This document shows positions 5,995 through 13,300 of a stretch of DNA of 14,355 nt, piece after piece (within the stretch, counting starts at the first letter, position 1; each line of letters opens with the position of its first letter). The notes under the pieces were generated by a model, which had not been told where the DNA came from, made no database searches, and was given only the letters and a program-made list of their open reading frames with translations. A program made the translations under genes and the position numbers. This DNA is from Candidatus Aenigmatarchaeota archaeon (GTDB lineage Archaea > Aenigmatarchaeota > Aenigmatarchaeia > PWEA01): NCBI GenBank assembly GCA_003550625.1, contig PUKU01000001.1:1-14355 (forward strand). Reading direction: 5' to 3'.

Positions 5995-6339
5995 GTGAAG
6001 TTGGTGTGTGAGGTTTTTGTAAACGATCTGCTACCAGCTGTGCGTGCGATACTGGCCAACGATCTGATAGAAAAGCACGATCTGACACAGAGGGAGGCTG
6101 CAAGACGGCTGGATATGACCCAACCTGCTATATCCCAGTATAAAAACAAGCTGAGGGGAAGGGAGGTAGAGAATATAGAGAAATCGGAGGCTGTTTCTAA
6201 GAAGATAAGGGGTCTAGTTGAGGATATTGCAAAGCAAAGGATAGATATGGAAGAATACGACAAACGTTTCTGTGAGATATGTGAAGTTGCAAAGCAGGAC
6301 TCTATACTTGAGAGCAGGTTTTCCTGTGATATCCAGTAG
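5995..6339 (+). CDS. Small HTH transcriptional regulator with C-terminal cysteines
   Basis: This 114-residue protein resembles the small archaeal HTH proteins grouped as COG2522. It opens with M-K-L-V-C-E-V-F-V-N-D-L-L-P-A-V-R-A, followed by a Cro/XRE-like helix-turn-helix at about 30-53 (L-T-Q-R-E-A-A-R-R-L-D-M-T-Q-P-A-I-S-Q-Y). A helical linker follows, then C93-x2-C96 and C111, with another Cys at 5. Such cysteines could bind a metal or Fe-S cluster, or respond to redox state; that is inference. The GTG start is supported by AGGTGAT at 5985-5991, which overlaps the gdh stop codon, so the gene is probably translated from the gdh transcript. It may regulate its own operon and perhaps iscS through the ATAAC-N3-GTTAT repeats. 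Its stop faces the stop of the surface-protein gene, with 5 bases between. Confidence 0.8.
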   Translation: MKLVCEVFVNDLLPAVRAILANDLIEKHDLTQREAARRLDMTQPAISQYKNKLRGREVENIEKSEAVSKKIRGLVEDIAKQRIDMEEYDKRFCEICEVAKQDSILESRFSCDIQ

Positions 6340-6344
6340 AACCT

Positions 6345-8825
6345 TTAACCACTGTACCTATAACCTTCTTCCTCTTCACCGAAGATCCTTTTTTTGATCT
6401 TCCCACTGAACTCCTTTATTTTTTCCTTTGGAGATATGTGGCCTGGGCTGCTGTAGCCCTTTGTTGGGCTGTATCCTTCAGCGGGCGGTAACAACATGTA
6501 TACAAGGAGTGCTCCTACTATTATTGCCAGTATACCGGATCCTATCCAAAGCCAGGGCATGGCCATCTCCTCTTCAATCCTCTCCATATCCTCCTTTATC
6601 TCCGTCATGAGCAGCTCTGCCTCCATGAGCCTTTCGTGTGTTATCACATAGTTCTCTTCATCCACATGGTTACGCGCCTCCATCAGGAGATCTTCGAGGT
6701 TTGAAATCTCAACTTCTATATACCCAACATCTGCTTCCGCGGCAAGCTTATCGACTCTGTTCCTCAACTCGGTTACATCTTCTTCAAAGACCTTCTGTCT
6801 TATTTCTATCTCCTCTATCTCATCCTCGAGTGGGTGTATCCACACTTCTCCCTCCACCGATGCTGTACCGTCTTCTAGGTTTACAGTGTATACAATGCTG
6901 TACTTTCCTACGGGAGTTCCCTCTTCCGGAAAAAGGGTTATCTGGAAGTCCGATGTATCGAGCTGGTCTATGTCGATGCTAGAAGGTTCTATATCATACC
7001 ATTCTTCTGGTATGGCACCCTCTACTGTTAGTTCCAGGTCCTCCAGGTCCACTGTTCCTGTGTTTTCAACCGTTATGTTGTTTGTTTCCTGTTTTCCTTG
7101 TGTTATGTTTACAATCATTTTTTCTTTCTCTAGCTCGACATCAGCCATTCCACAGTACCCTTCGCCGTCTATACACCGGTTGAGCTTACTGGGGCAGAAA
7201 CTAGGACTATCCAGTGTGACCCTCTTCGCCTGATGTATCTCATCATTACCACATTCCCATCCGCCGCATGTCCGGTTCTCCCAGTCCATGTACTCGCATG
7301 CATCCGGCTCAAGTGAAAAAACATGCCCCGTATCCTCGTTATCATTCCATTCCAGGACAGCCTTGTACTCATACTCCTTTTCCTCGTCCAAGGACACTTC
7401 CTGTGAAAATTCTTCCTCTTCGTCCATCTCCTGTTTAGTACTCTCTGCCCACAAGCCCTTTCTGGTTCCCTCCTCGCCGTAACGGAAAAATACGGTTACA
7501 TCGTCCTCCATCCCCATTTCCAGTATTTCTCCTTTTAGAACTGCGTAGTTGCTGCCCACTTCGGTGGGTGACATAGTTTCAACCTCCGGTCTATCGTATA
7601 CCTCCAGTGCATCTTCCTCCTCGATGGACTCCCCAAGTACCTTTGCTTCTATGTCGTATGTGCCCGATGAACCTACGGATATCTCCGTTTCAACCGTCTC
7701 TGTACTTTCTTCTGAGACGTTCACAGCAACTGTATCCTTTTCGTTCCCGTCCACGTAAAACCGGACCTCGTATTCGTACTCTATCTCTCCGAGGTTCTCA
7801 ATCTCGGTCTCGATGCCAAACTCCTCGTCCACGTAGACCTCCTCTTCGTCCACCTCCACGTATGTTAGATTAAACTCCGGTGTCGTTAGGAAGGTTTCTG
7901 TTCCGTATGATTTACCGTCAACCGTTAGGTCGGCTTCAAATTCGTACTCTGTGCCTGGATCAAGATCAGTCAGTTCCTCCTCGAAGATAACCGCCGAGTC
8001 CATATCTATTTCATCCGTTTGTTTCCAGTCATCTGCGTCCCGTGTCCAGTAGAACATAACGGAAACATTTTTTTCGTCTATCTTGTCCTCATCGCCGAGA
8101 AGTTCGCCTCTGAGAACAGCAGAGTCTGTAAATATTTCTTCGGCTTCAAGCGTTTTCACATATATCTGTGGTCTTGTCTCGAACTTTACTGTACCTCCCT
8201 CTGATTTGTTGTCCTCTCCCCACTCGACCAAGGCCTCGAACTCGTATGTTGAGTTGTGGTTGAGTCCTGGTATTTCTTCGGTAAAGATGCCCTCCTCTTC
8301 AACAGTTTGAAGTTCAGTTTGATTCCATCCTTCATCGTCGGTCCAGTTGAAGTAGGCGTTGACATCTTCTTCTGCACCTATGTTCGTTAGATTACCTCTC
8401 AGGACCGCTGAATCATGTTTTACATCCCTGGCATCTTTGGTCACAACGGACGGATGGGACTCAGTGGAAAACTCTTTCCAGTCCCCGGTTTTTTCTTCTC
8501 CGCTACAATTTACCACGGCCTTGAATTCGTAGTCCGTTCTGGGTTTCAAATCGACCACAGTCGTGTTGTAGCCTAAAGCACTTTCCATTTCAATGGGCTC
8601 CGTTTCGCTCTCATCCTCCTCCTCCTCGTATCTGAAAAACGCATCCACCACATCGCTGTCTATGGCAGTTATCTCACCGTGAAAAGTAGCGTTCGTGTAG
8701 GAAATATCGGCAGCTTCTATCGTACTTACAGTGGTCTTTGTATCGGAGTAAACCATCGGGGAGAGTAGCCCTACGGCTATAAACAGACAGATTATAGATA
8801 GAATATAACCGAACTTATCTTTCAT
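6345..8825 (-). CDS. Modular cell-surface protein with C-terminal anchor (826 aa)
   Basis: A secreted, membrane-anchored acidic protein. Order from the ATG at 8825: signal peptide (1-27); three FN3-like modules (36-122, 129-218, 223-316), each with an S-A-V-L-R-G-like strand and a Y-E-F-x-A strand; a CARDB-like Ig domain (318-412); a fourth FN3-like module (413-506); a six-Cys module (510-558); a beta-domain resembling NEW3 (561-665, ending V-W-I-H-P); a coiled-coil or helical-hairpin stalk (667-754); a membrane segment (756-780); and a 46-residue cytoplasmic tail ending Y-R-Y-S-G. Many N-x-S/T sites suggest N-glycosylation. ATG 8825 has GGGGAT six bases ahead; the in-frame TTG at 8846 lies before that site and is rejected. 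It is the last of three related tandem genes. Function (adhesion, envelope structure, recognition) is not shown by the sequence. Confidence 0.85.
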   Translation of the reverse strand: MKDKFGYILSIICLFIAVGLLSPMVYSDTKTTVSTIEAADISYTNATFHGEITAIDSDVVDAFFRYEEEEDESETEPIEMESALGYNTTVVDLKPRTDYEFKAVVNCSGEEKTGDWKEFSTESHPSVVTKDARDVKHDSAVLRGNLTNIGAEEDVNAYFNWTDDEGWNQTELQTVEEEGIFTEEIPGLNHNSTYEFEALVEWGEDNKSEGGTVKFETRPQIYVKTLEAEEIFTDSAVLRGELLGDEDKIDEKNVSVMFYWTRDADDWKQTDEIDMDSAVIFEEELTDLDPGTEYEFEADLTVDGKSYGTETFLTTPEFNLTYVEVDEEEVYVDEEFGIETEIENLGEIEYEYEVRFYVDGNEKDTVAVNVSEESTETVETEISVGSSGTYDIEAKVLGESIEEEDALEVYDRPEVETMSPTEVGSNYAVLKGEILEMGMEDDVTVFFRYGEEGTRKGLWAESTKQEMDEEEEFSQEVSLDEEKEYEYKAVLEWNDNEDTGHVFSLEPDACEYMDWENRTCGGWECGNDEIHQAKRVTLDSPSFCPSKLNRCIDGEGYCGMADVELEKEKMIVNITQGKQETNNITVENTGTVDLEDLELTVEGAIPEEWYDIEPSSIDIDQLDTSDFQITLFPEEGTPVGKYSIVYTVNLEDGTASVEGEVWIHPLEDEIEEIEIRQKVFEEDVTELRNRVDKLAAEADVGYIEVEISNLEDLLMEARNHVDEENYVITHERLMEAELLMTEIKEDMERIEEEMAMPWLWIGSGILAIIVGALLVYMLLPPAEGYSPTKGYSSPGHISPKEKIKEFSGKIKKRIFGEEEEGYRYSG
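7152..7298 (-). other. Six-cysteine module inside the 826-aa surface protein
   Basis: Residues 510-558 hold cysteines at 510, 520, 525, 544, 551 and 558, with W514 and W523 between. The even number and the extracellular location suggest three disulfides. The pattern C-x9-C-x4-C-x18-C-x6-C-x6-C resembles small Cys/Trp modules I associate with uncultured archaeal surface proteins. I cannot name a Pfam family for it. Apart from C13 in the signal peptide and C107, these are the only cysteines in the three surface proteins within the window. Confidence 0.6.
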
Positions 8826-8948
8826 TGTGAAATCCCCGGCTAACAACTACTTTACCCTTTGAAAATATTTAAGCTTTCGTAGGATTCCTCATTGGTGGTT
8901 ATAGAAGCTTTTTGTACATCGTGGATTTACAGTACTGTCATCGTGTTT
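8826..8948 (-). promoter_or_regulatory. Intergenic region with promoter of the 826-aa gene
   Basis: On the minus strand CTTAAATATTTT (8862-8873) is a TATA box that predicts a start near 8842 and a leader of about 17 bases with GGGGAT as ribosome-binding site. The rest of the gap holds the palindrome ACAGTACTGT at 8929-8938, just after the stop of the upstream gene, and no open frame of note. The 826-aa gene can therefore be transcribed alone. Confidence 0.55.
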
Positions 8949-10295
8949 CTAGCCCTTGTATCTGTACTTTTTTGAACTGCTTTCGGATCTTATGAAGCTG
9001 ATGAAATAGTACACCATTGCTCCAAGGACAGCGACAAGAACAACCACACCGCCGATGATCCATACCCTGTCTACGGCATCGGCCTCTTCTTCCAGCTCAT
9101 CCATCCTTTGCCTTAGCTCTATTTCAACTTCTTTGGTATTTTCAATTATCTCCTTTGCACCTGTATATTCGCCCTTTTCCATATAGTTCTCTGCGTTGGA
9201 GTACCTGCCTTCGAGTTCCCTTAATTTTTCCTCCACCTTGTCGGTTTCAATCCTGTTCTCGTAGTCATCTACCCAACTGTTTGCCTCCTTTATCTGACCT
9301 TCTATCCTTTCCATGCCTTCTGTTATGCCCGACAACTTCTCCTCGTCTATGGTTCTGAAAACCTTGGTATCTGTTTCCATCGTACCATACGGATAGTCGA
9401 CCTCGATGTACCACCGATAGCTTTGGCCATGTTCTATATTTTCCCACTGTACCGAGAACCATCCTCCCTCGAAACCGTCCTTCCTATGTATAACTGAACC
9501 ATCGGTTCCATCGTAAAAACTTATGTTAACCGTGTCTTCCGTTGGATATGTTACGTTGGCACCGATCTCGGTTTCTATGTCCAGGTTCTCTGAACCGTGT
9601 GAGGGATGGATATCAGTTACCACCGGACGCGGTATCCCTGTAGTGAAGTTACGGGTGCCTCCTTCTATCTTTACATGCTCCCATTCTGCAAACCCTGTGA
9701 ACTCATAGGTCGTGTTCTTTTCAAGACCGTGTAGCTCCTCCTTGAACGTACCATCGTCCGTTATATTTACAGTATCTGTTTTGTTCCAGCTATTCTCAGC
9801 CTCCCTCCACTCGAACCAGGCTTCAATTAGATTTACTTCGAGATCGGTCACCTCGGCGGATATGGCTGCAGAATCGTATCCTACCTCTTCGGCTGGCAGT
9901 GTTGAGATGTCCATAGGGATATACTTTTCTGTTATGAAGTTTTTCTCGCCTCCGTCTATCTCCTTACCTTCCCAGTGTAACATGGCTCGGAAAAAGTAGG
10001 CAGTATCGTATTCGAGATCACCGAGTTCATATGTGAAGGTACCTTCGCTTGTTATGGTCTTGTTTTCAGTGTCGGTGTACCCGCCTTCGAGCACATCACC
10101 GTACCGGATAAACAACTTCAGCTCGTCTTCACCGCCCATGTCCTCCACGGATCCGTATATGACTGCATAGTCCATTCCGACGAAGAAAGTTCCTCCTGTT
10201 TCTACGGACGGCTCAGAACCTGCATGTGCTGCATGGGATACGATAATTACAACTAGAAAAAAGGAAATCAGGAGTAAGACAAATCTTTTTACCAT
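8949..10295 (-). CDS. Modular cell-surface protein with C-terminal anchor (448 aa)
   Basis: The smallest of the three tandem surface proteins. From the ATG at 10295: a clear Sec signal peptide (M-V-K-R then a hydrophobic core, likely cleavage after A-H-A at 25); two FN3-like modules (27-122 and 123-220); an Ig-like domain (222-316) with the Y-R-W-Y-I-E-V-D strand and final F-R-T, as in many archaeal surface proteins; a helical/coiled-coil stalk (317-408) containing the phrase E-K-G-E-Y-T-G-A-K; one membrane segment (411-434); and a short tail ending S-K-K-Y-R-Y-K-G. There are no cysteines and there are several N-glycosylation sites. The in-frame ATG at 10337 is rejected because it lies next to the TATA box (10340-10352), so it would be upstream of the transcript; GTGAG precedes the ATG at 10295. 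It looks like a short stalk version of its neighbours. Confidence 0.85.
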   Translation of the reverse strand: MVKRFVLLLISFFLVVIIVSHAAHAGSEPSVETGGTFFVGMDYAVIYGSVEDMGGEDELKLFIRYGDVLEGGYTDTENKTITSEGTFTYELGDLEYDTAYFFRAMLHWEGKEIDGGEKNFITEKYIPMDISTLPAEEVGYDSAAISAEVTDLEVNLIEAWFEWREAENSWNKTDTVNITDDGTFKEELHGLEKNTTYEFTGFAEWEHVKIEGGTRNFTTGIPRPVVTDIHPSHGSENLDIETEIGANVTYPTEDTVNISFYDGTDGSVIHRKDGFEGGWFSVQWENIEHGQSYRWYIEVDYPYGTMETDTKVFRTIDEEKLSGITEGMERIEGQIKEANSWVDDYENRIETDKVEEKLRELEGRYSNAENYMEKGEYTGAKEIIENTKEVEIELRQRMDELEEEADAVDRVWIIGGVVVLVAVLGAMVYYFISFIRSESSSKKYRYKG

Positions 10296-10352
10296 ATACT
10301 CACTTTTTGGATCCGCGATCCAAGAACTATTGTCCATAGTTTTTATTTAAAA
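10296..10352 (-). promoter_or_regulatory. Promoter of the 448-aa gene, overlapping the end of its neighbour
   Basis: On the minus strand TTTAAATAAAAA (about 10340-10352) is a TATA box that overlaps the TAA stop (10347-10349) of the large surface-protein gene. Transcription would start near 10320 and the ATG at 10295 follows GTGAG (10300-10304). This sets the start of the 448-residue protein. Confidence 0.6.
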
Positions 10353-13300
10353 CTCACTGTACTTCTTTTGCTTCTCTCTTTTGAAAAACCTCTTTTTGAG
10401 TTCGGTTAGCTTCTGCTTGACGCCATCGCTTTTGGAATCAGAGTAGCTGTAGCCGCCGTAGTCTTTCCTTCTTTTGAGTGAAGAACTCACCCTTTCCAGT
10501 AAACCAGTTTCCTTTTTGTTGTACGTATAGGTTCCTATATCCGTCTGACCTTCTTCGATGAACGGTACAGCACGGTAGTATATCAGTGTTATCGATACGA
10601 TTATTATTATCACGATCAGTGCTATCCAGCCTAGTCCTACACCATCCCTTGTGTAATCCTCGATGTCTGCTCCAAAGGCACCTGTTTTATCTTCTATTTC
10701 TTCCAACTTGGATAGTGCAAATCCGTAGTCTCCTATATCCCTTGCTTCCTTTGCCTCTTCCAATAGTTTCCTTATCTCTTCGTACTCTGTCTCGAGTGCC
10801 TCAGCCTCCTCTCCCTCGAGTCCTTCGAGTACCGATTCTACCTGTTTGCCTACGTCATCCACAACTTCTTCCATGGTCTTGATCGTGGACTCTGTCTGGC
10901 TTATCATTTCCTGTGATGCCGTAGTGAACTCCCAGGCATCCGTTTCCTCGTGAGTGTATCCATCGTCTACCTCCAGCTTCCACTGGTATTTTTCATCGTA
11001 GTTTAAACCAAACCACTCCGTGGAGATTTTGCCTTCCTCTACACCGCTTTTTTCCTCCAGGATGTTCCCTGTGTCTGCGTTGATGAACTTAACATTCATC
11101 GTGTATCCGTGGGGATGTTCCAGGTTTACGCTTAGCTCTACATCACCTCCCATTCCTTCTGCACCGTCCTCTGGCCACGGATCAGATATGACGGGTCCAA
11201 GTATATCGGTAAGGAATGTCCCCGTACCTCCTGTTGTTTCTTCGCTGCCTCCGTCCCATTCTGCAACGGCCTCGAACTCGTAGGCAGTGTCCTCCGTTAG
11301 ACCGGTCACGGTTCTTTCGAACTCCTCGCCTTCTTCGTCCACAGTATCCGATCCGGTATCGATCCAGACGCCATCTCCGTAGTATTCCCTGTATCTGAAG
11401 TATACATCCAGTTCGTCCGCACCTTCGAGTTCCACTACCTCTCCGCGCAGTACAGCGGATTCGTGGTCCACGTCCTCTGCATCAAGTGTTTCGATTATCA
11501 CAGAATCAAAATCCCATTTATCTTCCTCTTCCTCCTCATCTGTAGTGAAGTCTCGTATATCGCCCTCTCTTCTTTTGCCGTCCCCCCATTCAATCACAGC
11601 CCTGAACTCGTAGTCAGTGTCACCATCCAGGCCGTCTATATCTTCTTCAAATTCCTCCTCTTCTTCAATATCACCGTAATCTTCTTTCTCCCAGTCATCG
11701 TCGTCTTCCTCTCTCCATTCAAAGAACGTTTCCAGCTCTTTTTCCAGGCCCATGTTATCTATCCTTCCTCTTAGGGTTGCACTGTCTTCGTCGACATTTC
11801 TGGCAATCCGTGTTGAAACAGAAGGCTCCTTTATTTCAAATTCTACAGTATTACCTCTTTCTATGAGTTCCTCGCCTTGGGCATATGCCCTGAATTCGTA
11901 TTCCGTTTCATTTTCTAGGTTGGTTAGATTATGGTTGAATTTTCCTTTACTATCCGAATTTTCCTTTACTGTATCGTTAATCCATTCATCCTCTCTTCCT
12001 CTCCATTCAAAGGAAAGGTTTAGCTCTTCCTCAATGCCGAAGTATTTCAGACTACCTTCTATCTCAACGGAAGTATAGTTAATTATCTCGTAGCCTGTCG
12101 TGTAGACTATTGGTTCTGCCCTGGGGTAAGGATAGTTATCCGCCTGCCAATCTAGATGTGGATATCCGGTATTGTTGTAGTAATCCTCCACCTCTACCTC
12201 CTTCAGAGTTACATTCCAAGTTTCATCGAAGTCAAACCCTGTCATATTTTCCTTTGCCCTCTCGCCTTTCATGTTCGTCGTCTCTAATCCTTCGACGGTC
12301 TCAGACATCTCACCATCTCCCGTGGCATTTATCTGTAATGTGGTATTTATGTCCCAGAATGAGTAATTGATCTGACCCAATTCAGTGTTGTTACCCACGA
12401 GCCCACCTGCGTCTTCTTCACTGTAGACCACACCTGTAGCGTAAGTTCTGTTTATAGAACCATTTTTATCGTCAAAACCGTTTATAGCTACAAGACCACC
12501 TGCAAGTTCCTTTCCGGTGACATCCGCTGTGCTGTAGGAATCAGTTACAATACCGATATTTACTCCAACCAACCCGCTCGAGAGGTTTCCGTGTACTGTT
12601 CCCGATGAATAAGACTCTGAAATATTACCTTCGTTCCTAATCGTGAGTCCACTTGATGCAAAGGCCTTTCCTGGTTCGATGGTTATATTCGCGGAAGATT
12701 TTTCTATACTTCCTACATTTGCTCCAACCAGTCCTCCTGTGGAATGTCCGCCTACCTTACCGGAGGCACTAATATTTTTTAAAGTTCCCATGCTTGCCCC
12801 TGCGACTGTGCCTGTGCCCTGTTCTCCTTTTGTAGATAGGCCTGTTATATTTACATCCTCGAGCACGAGATTCTTGATCTCGGCTTTTTCTCCTATAAAT
12901 CTGAAGAGTCCAGCAAACTCTTCTTCTCTATCGATATATAGATCCGATATTTTGTTTTCTTGACCGTCGAAGCTACCATCAAAAATTTCAAAAATTTCTT
13001 CTTCTGGTTTAAATAATCCTATAGGATCCCAGCCGCTGTCCGTGTCAAATAGTTCGTCGTAGCCGTCTGTAGTTTCATTGAGACTGTCCACAAGCGTAAA
13101 GTTATTGTCCAAAAGCAGTCTGATACCGTCCAGTTGATCCCAGTTTTCTATCTGATATGGATTTTCCTCCGTCCCGTTTCCACCGGCAAAATCCCTTGTT
13201 GCAAATGTGAATATTTCTCCGGTTTCATTCTTTATCTCTCCACTTTCGTTGTATTCTCCGACGGAGTAGAACTCATATTTTTCCCAGACATCCAGGTCAT

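Noticed and set aside
5552..6263. Minus-strand open frames opposite gdh and the HTH gene (up to 183 codons)
   Set aside because: They overlap two clear plus-strand genes, have compositions expected of shadow frames, and no start signals.
8626..8636. TCC/TCT triplet run resembling a microsatellite
   Set aside because: It encodes an acidic Glu-rich stretch of the surface protein; similar runs occur throughout these genes and follow from composition.
8929..8938. Palindrome ACAGTACTGT after the 448-aa gene as a terminator
   Set aside because: Only five base pairs per arm with no loop and no T-tract after it on the minus strand; archaeal terminators are usually T-runs. Could be chance.
10296..10337. 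ATG at 10337 as start of the 448-residue surface protein
   Set aside because: It lies beside the TATA box and would put 14 polar residues in front of a standard signal peptide.
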